Source: Gemmatimonadaceae bacterium (lineage in GTDB: Bacteria > Gemmatimonadota > Gemmatimonadetes > Gemmatimonadales > Gemmatimonadaceae). Taken from it: a DNA stretch of 64,000 nucleotides. Of the stretch, positions 55,467 to 63,818 are shown piece by piece. The translations under genes and the position numbers were made by a program. Every line of letters begins with the position of its first letter. Within the stretch, counting starts at the first letter, position 1. A model generated the notes under the pieces. The model was not told where the DNA came from. It saw nothing but the letters and a program-made list of their open reading frames with translations, and did not search any database. The stretch lies in the NCBI GenBank assembly GCA_013813715.1, contig JACCRF010000097.1, positions 57,594 through 121,593 of the forward strand, written 5' to 3'.

Positions 55467-57200
55467 ATGGACTCGCGATCGGGGGCCCACGTCCTCTCGC
55501 AAATAGGCGAGCTGCTCGAAGCAAAGGGCGCCCAGCGCTTCAAAGCGAAGGCATACATCCGCGCCGCGCGCGCCGTCGTCTCGCTCGACACCGACGACCT
55601 TGGCGCGCTGCTGCAATCAGGTGAGCTCGCGGCAACATCGGGCATTGGTCCCGCGACACTGTCGGTCATTCGCGATCTCGTCGAGACGGGAGAGTCGTCG
55701 TATCTCGCGCAGCTTCGTGAAGGTGTGCCGGAAGGCCTCGTTGGGTTGATGCGCGTGAAGGGCCTCACTCCAGCGCGCATTCAGCTCATTCATAACGAGC
55801 TCGGCATCGAAAACGCCGAAGAGCTCGCGGCAGCGGCGCGCGACGGACGCCTCGCAACACTGCCGAAGATCGGCGAGAAAACCGCGGCTGTGATTCTACG
55901 CAGTCTCGAGTTCAGGAAGCGCAGCGCGAAGATGGCACGGTATCCCGTCGCAGCAATAGAGGCGGAAATCCTTCGCAGCTCGGTTGAAAAACACCCCGGC
56001 GTTTCACGCGCGATAATCGCGGGGTCTGTCCGCCGCTTCAACGAGATTGCCGCCGACCTCGATATCGCCGCGGAGTGCACCGATGACCCGGTAAAGGTCG
56101 CCGATTCATTCGCGCGCTCACCCGGCGTAAAAAGCGCCGCACGATCCGCCGACAAAAAGTCCGCGATGATTGAGTTTGTAGATGGAACCCTCTTCGACAT
56201 TCATTGCGCGCCCAAGGCCGGGTTCCCCGTTGCGCTCTGGCGCGCGACCGGAAGCCAGGCGCACGTCGACGCCGTCATCGCGTATCTCGAGAAGAAAGGG
56301 TTCAGCCTCGACGGGGTGACGCTCATCGGAAAAAACGGCAAGCCCGTTCGGATTGCGACTGAGGACGCTTTTTACAAGGCGATAGGACTGGAGCCCATTC
56401 CGCCCGAGCTGCGCGAAGGGCGGGGAGAAGTGGAAGCGGCGGCAAGGTCATCGCTGCCGGACCTCGTTTCTTTCGAGGCAATTCAAGGCGTCCTCCACTC
56501 CCACAGCGAGTACTCTGACGGAACCGCGACGATCGCGGAAATGGCGAAAGCTGCCAGAGAGCGCGGCTGGAGCTACATCGGAATCTCCGATCATTCCGAA
56601 GCCGCGTTTTACGCCGGCGGCCTCAAGCGCGACGACGTTCTAAGACAGCACGACGAGATCGACGAGCTGAACGCGAAGTCGCGCTGCTTCACCATCCTCA
56701 AAGGGATCGAAGCGGACATCCTTGCTGACGGCCGGCTCGATTACGACGCAGATCTTCTCGATCGCTTCGATTTCGTCATCGGCTCCATTCACTCCCGCTT
56801 CAGCATGGAGCGCGACAAGATGACGGCGCGCGTCCTCGCCGCGATGGACGATCCGCATCTCACCATCCTCGCGCATCCGACAGGCCGACTACTCCTCTCG
56901 CGAGAGGGATATTCAATAGATCTCGACGCGGTGATCGAAAAAGCCGCCGAGCAGCGCGTGGCGATCGAGATCAACGCCGACCCGCATCGCCTCGATATGG
57001 ATTGGCGCCACTGTCACCACGCCAAGGACCTCGGCGTGATCTTCGAGATAGGACCCGACGCCCATTCGATAGCGAGCCTGGACAACGTGCACTTCGGCAT
57101 TGGCATGGCGCGCAAAGGATGGCTCGAGGCCGGCGATATTCTCAATGCGAGGAGCGTGAAAGAAGTTCTGAATTTCGCGCGAGCGAGAAAATCCCGATGA
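55467..57200 (+). CDS. polX: PolX-type DNA polymerase/3'-5' exonuclease with PHP domain
   Basis: 577 residues, standard size. Helix-hairpin-helix and family X polymerase core (about 1-320; IGPATLSVIRDLVETGE, IAGSVRRFNEIAADLDIA with catalytic Asp residues). It is followed by a PHP domain (about 335-575; GVLHSHSEYSDGTATIAEM, YIGISDHSE, ILKGIEADIL, FEIGPDAHS) supplying 3'-5' exonuclease or AP-endonuclease activity. Role in gap filling and base excision repair. The stop overlaps the Nth start as ATGA. Confidence 0.94.
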   Translation: MDSRSGAHVLSQIGELLEAKGAQRFKAKAYIRAARAVVSLDTDDLGALLQSGELAATSGIGPATLSVIRDLVETGESSYLAQLREGVPEGLVGLMRVKGLTPARIQLIHNELGIENAEELAAAARDGRLATLPKIGEKTAAVILRSLEFRKRSAKMARYPVAAIEAEILRSSVEKHPGVSRAIIAGSVRRFNEIAADLDIAAECTDDPVKVADSFARSPGVKSAARSADKKSAMIEFVDGTLFDIHCAPKAGFPVALWRATGSQAHVDAVIAYLEKKGFSLDGVTLIGKNGKPVRIATEDAFYKAIGLEPIPPELREGRGEVEAAARSSLPDLVSFEAIQGVLHSHSEYSDGTATIAEMAKAARERGWSYIGISDHSEAAFYAGGLKRDDVLRQHDEIDELNAKSRCFTILKGIEADILADGRLDYDADLLDRFDFVIGSIHSRFSMERDKMTARVLAAMDDPHLTILAHPTGRLLLSREGYSIDLDAVIEKAAEQRVAIEINADPHRLDMDWRHCHHAKDLGVIFEIGPDAHSIASLDNVHFGIGMARKGWLEAGDILNARSVKEVLNFARARKSR

Positions 57201-57877
57201 AGAAAGTCGCCGTGCGGGTAGTGAGGCGAAGGAAGAAGGTCGTGCCCCCGCTGCAAGAGCGCGCCGATCTGATTTACAAGCGGCTCAACAAGGAATATCC
57301 AGACGCGCGCTGCGAGCTGGATTACGGGAATTCGCTGCAGCTGCTTATGGCGACCATACTGAGCGCGCAGTGCACCGACAAGCGCGTGAACATCGTGACA
57401 CCTGCTCTCTTCAAGAGATATCCCGATGCGGGCGCGCTCGCCGATGCGAATCCCGAGGAAGTGGAAGACCTCATTCGCACTACCGGGTTCTTCAGAAACA
57501 AAACCAAAAGCCTCCTCGGCATGGCGAGAGGGGTCTTCGAGCGGCACCGCGGGGAGATTCCAAACACGATGGACGCGCTCACGAAGCTACCGGGCGTCGG
57601 CAGAAAAACCGCGAACGTCATTCTTGGAAACGCCTTTGGGATCAATGAAGGCGTGGTAGTGGATACCCACGTCGGCAGGCTCAGCCTGCGGCTCGGACTC
57701 ACCCGGCAGACCGATCCCGTAAAGGTCGAGCTTCAGCTCATGAAATTGTTTCCGAAGAAGGTGTGGACGAAGCTTTCACACCTTTTGATTTTCCACGGGC
57801 GGCGCGTCTGCATCGCGCGGGCGCCGAAATGCGAGATGTGCATTCTCAATGACATCTGCCCGTCGAGCCGCGTTTGA
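57197..57877 (+). CDS. nth: Endonuclease III (base excision DNA glycosylase/AP lyase)
   Basis: 226 residues from ATG 57197, overlapping the PolX stop (ATGA). Helix-hairpin-helix LPGVGRKTANVILGNAFG with catalytic Lys 137, catalytic Asp 156 in VVDTHVGRL, and the [4Fe-4S] loop C205-x6-C212-x2-C215-x5-C221. It removes oxidised pyrimidines and cleaves the abasic site; coupling to PolX joins lesion removal with gap filling. The basic N-terminus (RVVRRRKKV) is an extension. Confidence 0.95.
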   Translation: MKKVAVRVVRRRKKVVPPLQERADLIYKRLNKEYPDARCELDYGNSLQLLMATILSAQCTDKRVNIVTPALFKRYPDAGALADANPEEVEDLIRTTGFFRNKTKSLLGMARGVFERHRGEIPNTMDALTKLPGVGRKTANVILGNAFGINEGVVVDTHVGRLSLRLGLTRQTDPVKVELQLMKLFPKKVWTKLSHLLIFHGRRVCIARAPKCEMCILNDICPSSRV

Positions 57878-57913
57878 TGTATTCTTTTGCCACCCGATAA
57901 CCCGACCACGACA

Positions 57914-58396
57914 ATGACAAAAACAGCAACTATAGAAACCGACCGCGGCACGATGGTGGCCGACCTTTTTGAAAAGGACGCGCCGAAGACGGTGGCCAAC
58001 TTCGAGAAGCTCGCCAATTCCGGCTTCTACGACGGCACGAAGTTCCACCGCGTGATTCCCGGCTTCATGGTCCAAGGCGGCGACCCTTACTCCAAGGGCG
58101 GTGAGGACGCGAAGGGGCCCGTCGGCACGGGCGGCCCGGGCTGGAAGATTCCCTGCGAGACTGACGGCAATCCGAACAAGCACGAGGTCGGCGCGCTCTC
58201 AATGGCGCACGCCGGTAAGAACACCGGTGGAAGCCAATTTTTCATCGTTCTCGACGAAGGCGCGACTCGGCACCTGAACGGCGTGCACACCGTTTTCGGA
58301 AAAATGACCACCGGCCTCGACATCATTCCGAAAATCCGCCAGAACGATGCGATCAAGAGCATCCGCATCAGCGGCGGAGCCACGGCCAATGGCTAA
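57914..58396 (+). CDS. Cyclophilin-type peptidyl-prolyl isomerase
   Basis: 160 residues from ATG 57914. Short bacterial cyclophilin without signal peptide: [40 protein letters not shown] and [12 protein letters not shown]. The catalytic Arg (FHRV) and substrate-pocket residues (FxxQGG, SQFF) are kept. It assists proline-limited folding in the cytoplasm. A small membrane protein gene overlaps its end by eight bases. Confidence 0.93.
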   Translation: MTKTATIETDRGTMVADLFEKDAPKTVANFEKLANSGFYDGTKFHRVIPGFMVQGGDPYSKGGEDAKGPVGTGGPGWKIPCETDGNPNKHEVGALSMAHAGKNTGGSQFFIVLDEGATRHLNGVHTVFGKMTTGLDIIPKIRQNDAIKSIRISGGATANG

Positions 58397-58532
58397 AACG
58401 AAAACCGACCTCAGCGCAGCGCTCACCGGATTCATACTCGGCGCAGTGGTGCTGTTTCTCGTGGTGACGACGATCGTGATTCTCACGAACGCGAAGTACC
58501 GAAACGAGGCAGCGGCTGAGGCAAAGCACTAA
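58389..58532 (+). CDS. Small single-pass membrane protein
   Basis: 47 residues: [20 protein letters not shown] is followed by a hydrophobic helix ([13 protein letters not shown]) and a short charged tail ([14 protein letters not shown]). The ATG overlaps the cyclophilin stop by eight bases in another frame. The clear membrane helix supports a real product. No family recognised. Confidence 0.6.
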   Translation: MAKTKTDLSAALTGFILGAVVLFLVVTTIVILTNAKYRNEAAAEAKH

Positions 58533-58550
58533 CCAGGTCGATGCGGGATT

Positions 58551-58663
58551 AACTGCCACCAACGTCGCGAGACGTGAGAGGCACGGAAGCCGAGGTTGGA
58601 GAAGCGCACTTCTCCGACACTCGGCTTCGCTACTTCTCGGACCTCGCGTCGTTGGTGGCAGTT
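58551..58663. repeat. 113-nt imperfect inverted repeat (hairpin element)
   Basis: The element begins AACTGCCACCAACG and ends with the exact complement CGTTGGTGGCAGTT. Moving inward, the arms also match at CGCGAG/CTCGCG, GAAGCCGAG/CTCGGCTTC and GGAGAAG/CTTCTCC, with short mismatched stretches, leaving a loop of about four bases near 58606. It lies in the gap before the TetR gene. It could be a MITE-like repeat, a structured RNA, or an elaborate terminator for the upstream operon; it has no T-tract. Confidence 0.8.
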
Positions 58664-58699
58664 GTGGACCACCCAAGCCCGCCTCCGCCCGAAAACCCC

Positions 58700-58728
58700 T
58701 TGACGCGCCGAACCTATTCCCCTATCCT
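58700..58728 (+). promoter_or_regulatory. Candidate promoter of the TetR-efflux operon
   Basis: TTGACG (58700-58705) and TATCCT (58723-58728) are spaced by 17 bases, a good -35/-10 pair. The palindromic operator begins two bases downstream, at about the expected transcription start. Confidence 0.55.
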
Positions 58729-58729
58729 T

Positions 58730-58743
58730 ACTGACCAGTCAGT
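58730..58743. promoter_or_regulatory. Probable TetR operator
   Basis: Perfect inverted repeat ACTGAC-CA-GTCAGT, directly after the -10 element and 12 bases before the TetR start codon. Its position would let the bound repressor block transcription of its own gene and the efflux genes that follow. Confidence 0.7.
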
Positions 58744-58755
58744 TATTTATCAACA

Positions 58756-59427
58756 ATGACCACCAAAACCCCCCACAAAGCCCGCACGCCCCGTTGGAAG
58801 CGGCGGCCTGAGCACCGCCCGGCTCAGATAATCCAGGCCGCGCTTGAGGTTTTTGGGAAAAAGGGGCTCGCTAGAACCCGCTTGGAGGACATCGCCACCC
58901 GCGCCGGCGTCTCGAAAGGCACCATCTACCTCTATTTCGAGAACAAGGAAGCGCTCTTCAAGGAAATGGTTCGGGAGACCGCCATCGCGGTCATCGAGCG
59001 CGGCGAAGAGCGCCCCACCAGTGGCAGCCCCTCTGATCAACTGCGGTATGTCATGGCTAATCATTGGGAATTCGTCCGGACCCCGGCCTTCTCGACGATT
59101 CACCGGCTGGTCATCGGTGAGCTCCACCAATTTCCAGACCTCGCCCGGTTCTACGCCGACGAAGTCATCACGCGGGGGATGAACCTCATTACAGGGATCA
59201 TCCGCCGCGGCATCGATGCCGGCGAATTCCGCGAGACCGACCCGGCCGCAGCTGCGCGGATGCTGGTTGCCCTCTTCGTGATGAATGGCGTGTGGTGCGA
59301 CAAACGCGAGTGCCTGCCCGTCCTCGAAGGACGAACCGACGATCGCGCATTCGCCGACATAAGTGATTTCTATTTCAGCGCGCTGCGGCCGTCCACGGTC
59401 GCGACTGCCCAGGCAGACGGCGCGTGA
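58756..59427 (+). CDS. TetR/AcrR family transcriptional repressor
   Basis: 223 residues. N-terminal helix-turn-helix: RPAQIIQAALEVFGKKGLAR then TRLEDIATRAGVSKGTIYLY and FENKEALFKEMV, the classical TetR pattern. The C-terminal ligand-binding half is helical. The basic N-terminus (KTPHKARTPRWKRRPEH) is longer than usual. It heads the TolC/HlyD cluster, so it most likely represses efflux until a toxic ligand binds. Confidence 0.92.
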   Translation: MTTKTPHKARTPRWKRRPEHRPAQIIQAALEVFGKKGLARTRLEDIATRAGVSKGTIYLYFENKEALFKEMVRETAIAVIERGEERPTSGSPSDQLRYVMANHWEFVRTPAFSTIHRLVIGELHQFPDLARFYADEVITRGMNLITGIIRRGIDAGEFRETDPAAAARMLVALFVMNGVWCDKRECLPVLEGRTDDRAFADISDFYFSALRPSTVATAQADGA

Positions 59428-59446
59428 CAATCGCAACTCTCTCCAC

Positions 59447-60793
59447 ATGAAACTCTACCGAGCTCTCATCGCCGCGATCGCGTTCTGCCTCGCGCCATCC
59501 GTCGCGGCAGCACAGGACTCAACCACTCAGCGCCTCACCCTGAGCGATGCCGTTCGCATCGCCGCCCGCCAAAACGCCAATGTCGAGGTAGCCCGGCTAC
59601 GCGCGGACGAAGCGGATGCCCGCGTTCGCGTGCGTCGCGCCGATCTGCTACCGAATGTCAGCTCGTACATTCAGGAAGCGGGACGCACTTTCAACACGTC
59701 TACTCTCGGGATCGAATTCCCCACAGTCCCCGGACAGAAACCGCTCTTCGACCCGCGTGGCCAGGTTGAAGGTCCGATCAACACCACCGATATCCGTGGG
59801 CGCTTTCAGCAGAGCCTCTTCGACGCCGGAGCGCTCGCACGCGTACGCGCCGCGAAAGCTTCTGCTCGCTCGAGCGACGCCGACGCCGATCAGGCGGCCG
59901 AGCTCGCGGCCTCTACCGCGGCCTTCGCGTACGTCCGGACGATGCGCGCCGAGGCGGATCTTCGCGCGCGGCAGGCCGACACTACTCTGGCAACGGAACT
60001 GCTCGGAATCGCCAAGTCGCAGCTGCAGGCGGGAACTGGCGTAGGCCTCGACGTCACCCGCGCGCGCGCGCAGCTCGCCGCAACGAAGGCGAGCCTCATC
60101 GCTTCGCGAAACACCCGCGATCGTGCGCAGCTCGATCTGGCGCGCGCTCTTTCTCTGCCCGCCGATACCCGTCTCATCCTCGCTGACTCACTCGGCGCGA
60201 ACGCGAACGTCGGCATCGCCGACGAGCCTGCGCTCGTCGCCCAAGCGATGACGAGACGTGCCGATCTGCGCGCAGAGGTTCAGCGGCTTCGCGCAGCGCA
60301 AACTTCGATCTCGGCAGTGCGCGCCGAGCGTTTGCCGACGCTTGGTCTTGTCGCCGATGACGGCGCCATCGGGAAAGTGGGCCAGCGTCTCCTCAACACG
60401 TACACATGGGGATTGCAGCTCACAGTGCCGTTGTTCGACGGATACCGCCGGGAGGGCCGCATTCAGGAACAGTCCGCCATCGCGGCGGAATCGCAGGCGC
60501 GCCTTCGCGATCTCGAGCTTCAAGTTTCCGCTGACGTGCACGGAGCGCTGCTCGACTTGAGCGGTGCGCGGGAGCAGGTGGACGCCGCCCGCGAGCGTCT
60601 CACGCTCGCCGAACAGGAGCTCTCGCAGGCGAGAGAGCGATTCAACGCCGGTGTGGCAGGGAATGCAGACGTAGTAAACGCTTCGCTTGCTCTCACTACG
60701 TCCCGCTCGCTCGTAATCGACGCGGAGACATCGTACGATCTCGCGCGGGTGGCGCTCGCACGCGCAACCGGCGCCGCGACAGCACTTCGATGA
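59447..60793 (+). CDS. TolC-family outer-membrane efflux protein
   Basis: 448 residues from ATG 59447, with signal peptide LIAAIAFCLAPSVAAAQ. Two repeats of the OEP type: LSDAVRIAARQNANVEVARL near the start and LTLAEQELSQARERFNAGVA near the end, each followed by coiled-coil helices. TolC channels span the outer membrane and periplasm. It lies between the TetR repressor (19-base gap) and the HlyD-type adaptor. Confidence 0.92.
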   Translation: MKLYRALIAAIAFCLAPSVAAAQDSTTQRLTLSDAVRIAARQNANVEVARLRADEADARVRVRRADLLPNVSSYIQEAGRTFNTSTLGIEFPTVPGQKPLFDPRGQVEGPINTTDIRGRFQQSLFDAGALARVRAAKASARSSDADADQAAELAASTAAFAYVRTMRAEADLRARQADTTLATELLGIAKSQLQAGTGVGLDVTRARAQLAATKASLIASRNTRDRAQLDLARALSLPADTRLILADSLGANANVGIADEPALVAQAMTRRADLRAEVQRLRAAQTSISAVRAERLPTLGLVADDGAIGKVGQRLLNTYTWGLQLTVPLFDGYRREGRIQEQSAIAAESQARLRDLELQVSADVHGALLDLSGAREQVDAARERLTLAEQELSQARERFNAGVAGNADVVNASLALTTSRSLVIDAETSYDLARVALARATGAATALR

Positions 60794-60827
60794 GAGCACA
60801 ATAGATTTCGGAACTCAAAGGAAAGAA

Positions 60828-61934
60828 ATGACAACCGCCGCCAGGCCCGATGCTTCGGTAGATGAAGACGCAGCAGTGATCGACGAGCCGTCGGCCAAGA
60901 AAAAATTCATTCTGCCGATCGTCGGCATCATCCTCCTCGCCGCACTTTTTTGGGCGTTCAATCACTGGACCTATTCGCGCAGCCACCAAAGCACCGACAA
61001 CGCGCAGGTGGACGGACATATCGTTCCGGTCATCGCGAAAGTCGGCGGCTACGTGAAGTCGGTTAACGCGGTCGAAAATGAGCCGGTGAAGCTGGGAGAT
61101 CTGCTCGTGCAGATCGACGACGCGGATTATCGCCTGCGGCTAGCCCAGGCAAGCGCGGACTTTCTCGGTGCCGAAGCAGTTTCGGGCGGGGGCGGAGGCA
61201 CAGGACAGGCGGAGGCACAGGTGCTCACTGCTGCCGGCCAGCGCTCTGCGCTCGAGGCGCAGGTCGGGGCCGCCCGCGCGAATGCACGCAAGGCGGGGGC
61301 TGACCTCGCACGTGCGAGGGAGCTCGCAGCGAAACAGATCATCTCGCGGCAGCAGCTCGACGCCGCGCAGGCGGCCGCGTCATCCGCGAATGCGAATTTG
61401 ATCGCCGCCGAGCGGCAAGCTTCCGCGGCAACGGCGGGGGTCTCCGTTGCGCAGGCCGGAGTGAGAATGGCGAGTGCCCGCTCGCTGGGCGCGAAGGCGA
61501 TGCGTGATAACGCCCAGCTCCAGCTCCAATACACGCGGATCACGGCGCCCGCCTCGGGCATCGTTGCGAAAAAGCAGGTGGAGATCGGGCAGCTCGTCGC
61601 GGCGGGACAGCCAGTCCTCAACATCGTCGCGGACACCGGCGTCTGGGTGACTGCCAATTTCAAAGAGACTCAGCTCGCCAAGATCCGTCCGGGCCAGCAC
61701 ACTGATTTCGATGTGGACGCCTACGGCTGCACCGGCAGCGGAGTGGTGGAGAGCGTGAGCGGTGCGACGGGAGCGAAGTTCGCGCTTTTGCCCCCTGACA
61801 ACGCCACCGGCAACTTCACCAAGGTCGTGCAACGCGTGCCGGTTCGCATCAAGGTGGTGCGCGCGTGCAGCGCCGACCGCCCGTTACGGCCCGGCCTGTC
61901 TGTCAGTGTCCACATCGACACCCGGGGAAAATGA
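60828..61934 (+). CDS. HlyD/EmrA-type membrane fusion protein
   Basis: 368 residues. One membrane helix (about 27-46; FILPIVGIILLAALFWAFNH) followed by STDNAQVDGHIVPVIAKVGG, the EmrA-type biotinyl-lipoyl half-motif. A long Ala-rich coiled coil (about 120-225) and YTRITAPASGIVAKKQVEIG then complete the lipoyl domain. The C-terminal beta-barrel keeps VTANFKETQLAKIRPGQ. EmrA partners with an MFS pump (EmrB), but none follows here. Confidence 0.92.
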   Translation: MTTAARPDASVDEDAAVIDEPSAKKKFILPIVGIILLAALFWAFNHWTYSRSHQSTDNAQVDGHIVPVIAKVGGYVKSVNAVENEPVKLGDLLVQIDDADYRLRLAQASADFLGAEAVSGGGGGTGQAEAQVLTAAGQRSALEAQVGAARANARKAGADLARARELAAKQIISRQQLDAAQAAASSANANLIAAERQASAATAGVSVAQAGVRMASARSLGAKAMRDNAQLQLQYTRITAPASGIVAKKQVEIGQLVAAGQPVLNIVADTGVWVTANFKETQLAKIRPGQHTDFDVDAYGCTGSGVVESVSGATGAKFALLPPDNATGNFTKVVQRVPVRIKVVRACSADRPLRPGLSVSVHIDTRGK

Positions 61935-61949
61935 AGGCGGCTCACTAGC

Positions 61950-62558
61950 GTGTCCGCTACAGCCAAGCCGGCGTCGGCGTTGGCAACTCCAGGCCTCGAT
62001 TCTCAACGAACCGAGGCTTCTGCACGTATGCGAAACGAGGAGCAGGAGCTCGTCGCGCGGGCAAAAGCCGGCGACAGCGACGGCTTTGCGGGTTTGGTGA
62101 AGCTTCACCAGCGTCGTGCGTATCTCGTGGCGCGCGCGGTGGTGCTGACTCACGAAGACGCCGAAGATGCGGTGCAGGACGGCTTCATGCGCGCGTACCA
62201 GGCGTTGGACAGATTCGATGCGACGCAAAGCTTCGGCGCGTGGGTGAATAGAATCGTTGCCAATGCGGCACTTGATCTGTCACGACGAAGAAAAGTGCGG
62301 GCAGCGGACGAGCTTTCCGACACGTACGCTTCGGCGTTTCGCGACCCCGCGGAAGACCGCGAGCTGCTTGAACGTTTGCAAGGCGCGCTGGCAACACTTC
62401 CGGAGCGTGCGCGGGCAGTGCTGGTGCTCCACGATATCGAAGGGTTCACGCACGCCGAGATAGGCGAGCTGTTGGGAATACCGGGGGGGACGGCGCGGTC
62501 CGATCTCCACCACGCTAGACGCAAATTGAAAATGCTGCTCGCGAACTTGAGGGCATGA
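61950..62558 (+). CDS. ECF-family RNA polymerase sigma factor
   Basis: 202 residues from GTG 61950; an ATG at 62028 (MRNEEQELVARAKAGD) would give 176 residues and is equally plausible. Region 2: FAGLVKLHQRRAYLVARAVV, EDAVQDGFMRAYQALDRF, ATQSFGAWVNRIVANAALD. Region 4: LPERARAVLVLHDIEGFTHA, EIGELLGIPGGTARSDLHHA. It overlaps the next gene as ATGA. With a membrane protein and a Spy-like protein it forms a trio reminiscent of CnrYXH. Confidence 0.92.
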   Translation: MSATAKPASALATPGLDSQRTEASARMRNEEQELVARAKAGDSDGFAGLVKLHQRRAYLVARAVVLTHEDAEDAVQDGFMRAYQALDRFDATQSFGAWVNRIVANAALDLSRRRKVRAADELSDTYASAFRDPAEDRELLERLQGALATLPERARAVLVLHDIEGFTHAEIGELLGIPGGTARSDLHHARRKLKMLLANLRA

Positions 62559-62962
62559 GGAGACTGGAAATGGACATTCACTCGAACGACAGACTGGACG
62601 AAAACGTCATCGGCGCGATGCAGAGCATTTACGCGTCGCCGGAGGATGCCGGCTATTGGGATTCACTCCACGCGGGCATCATGGCGCACATCGGATCCGG
62701 CGCACTGCCGCTGCGCAATGCCGCTTGGTATTCCGTTCTCGCCCACTGGGCGGCTCCGGGACTGGCCGCTGCCGCTCTCATGCTTGCGGCCGCAGGAGCG
62801 CTCTGGTCGCGCGTGGACCGGGCGGAACAGCGAAACACGTACGAAGGTTTCACGCAGCCAATGGTAGCGGAAGCGATGCCGGGCGCGACGGAGCTGCTCG
62901 ATCTCCCGCGCGATGGCAGCACGCAGCGTGAAGCGACGCTTTCCTACGTGCTCTCCCACTGA
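62555..62962 (+). CDS. Putative membrane anti-sigma factor
   Basis: 135 residues with one membrane helix (about 65-88; APGLAAAALMLAAAGALW), a cytoplasmic N-terminal part of about 60 residues and a periplasmic tail. There is no zinc-binding motif. The start overlaps the sigma factor stop (ATGA), and the topology suits an anti-sigma factor. The assignment rests on position and topology, not on sequence family. Confidence 0.6.
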   Translation: MRRLEMDIHSNDRLDENVIGAMQSIYASPEDAGYWDSLHAGIMAHIGSGALPLRNAAWYSVLAHWAAPGLAAAALMLAAAGALWSRVDRAEQRNTYEGFTQPMVAEAMPGATELLDLPRDGSTQREATLSYVLSH

Positions 62963-62973
62963 GATAAGTGACA

Positions 62974-63405
62974 ATGCAGAACTCAAAAGGCTATGCGATG
63001 ATGTTTCTCCTCGGCGCTTTCGTCGCAGGGGGAGCGCTTGGTTTCACCGCCGACAGAATGGTGCAGAACTCAGCGCGCGACTGTCACGGGCACGAGAACT
63101 TCCGGGCTCGAATCGAGAAGGAGCTGCGCCTCAACACGACCCAGAAAACAGCCATCGACTCGCTCATGACGGAGCGTCACCGGCAGATTGTCGCGCTCTT
63201 CAAACCGGTGAAGCCGCAACTGGATTCGATCAATGCCGCGGCGCGTGTGGTAAGCGAAAGCACGCACGAGCAGATCAAGCGCCTGCTCGACCCGTCGCAG
63301 CGTGTCGCATTCGACAAGATGCGCGATGCCGCCCGGAAGGACATGGACCGTAACCGGCAAAGGTGGAGCAGTCCCGGCGCTACGAGCAAGCCCGATTCCA
63401 GGTAA
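62974..63405 (+). CDS. Membrane-anchored Spy/CpxP/CnrX-like periplasmic protein
   Basis: 143 residues from ATG 62974 (a GTG six bases earlier is possible). An N-terminal anchor (MMFLLGAFVAGGALGFTADR) is followed by a helical periplasmic domain: CHGHENFRARIEKELRLNTT, AIDSLMTERHRQIVALFKPV, LLDPSQRVAFDKM. This is the helical hairpin of Spy/CpxP and metal-sensing CnrX proteins. The CHGH cluster could bind a metal. Downstream of sigma and likely anti-sigma genes, it may be the signal sensor. Confidence 0.75.
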   Translation: MQNSKGYAMMFLLGAFVAGGALGFTADRMVQNSARDCHGHENFRARIEKELRLNTTQKTAIDSLMTERHRQIVALFKPVKPQLDSINAAARVVSESTHEQIKRLLDPSQRVAFDKMRDAARKDMDRNRQRWSSPGATSKPDSR

Positions 63406-63414
63406 GACAAAAAA

Positions 63415-63440
63415 AGAGCCGGCGTAAAAACGCCGGCTCT
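63415..63440. terminator. Bidirectional intrinsic terminator
   Basis: An 11-bp perfect stem, AGAGCCGGCGT (63415-63425) with ACGCCGGCTCT (63430-63440), has an AAAA loop, with A-runs on the left and T-runs on the right. It terminates the sigma operon on the plus strand and the CsbD gene on the minus strand. Confidence 0.93.
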
Positions 63441-63460
63441 TTTTTCAGTGTGGTCGCAGT

Positions 63461-63661
63461 CTAGTGATTGTCCGGATCGGCGTTCTTCTCGCCCTTCCCG
63501 AAGTTCTTCTGGACTTTTCCCTCGAGCTGTTCGGCGCGGCCCTTCAGATGCTCGCTGGTGTTGTCGGTCGCGTCACCGACGTCTCCGCGAACCTTTCCCT
63601 TCATTTCCTTAGCGGCGCCCTTCACTTCATTCTTGATGCCCTTGCTGTTGAGATCTTCCAT
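63461..63661 (-). CDS. CsbD family stress protein
   Basis: 66 residues from ATG 63661, with AGGAGG five bases upstream. The sequence is hydrophilic and lysine/glutamate rich: KNEVKGAAKEMKGKVRGDVG, LKGRAEQLEGKVQKNFGKGE. That is the typical CsbD pattern of small general-stress proteins with unknown biochemical role. The frame is open further upstream but the Shine-Dalgarno decides this start. Confidence 0.92.
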   Translation of the reverse strand: MEDLNSKGIKNEVKGAAKEMKGKVRGDVGDATDNTSEHLKGRAEQLEGKVQKNFGKGEKNADPDNH

Positions 63662-63818
63662 ATAGCCTCCTGAGCAATGTTTGCGTGCCGTTCTGTACAT
63701 CGTCATAATTGCAATGGACGTGCCCCGGTTAACCCTCTTGGGAATGCCGTAAAACAAGAGTCTTGCCATGGGGATGACATTCGGAAAGATTCCGACTTCC
63801 AGCACACTCACTCTCTAG

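Noticed and set aside
58551..58663. CRISPR repeat or transposon end
   Set aside because: Only one palindromic unit is present, without spacers, direct repeats or a transposase gene; it is reported as an inverted repeat instead.
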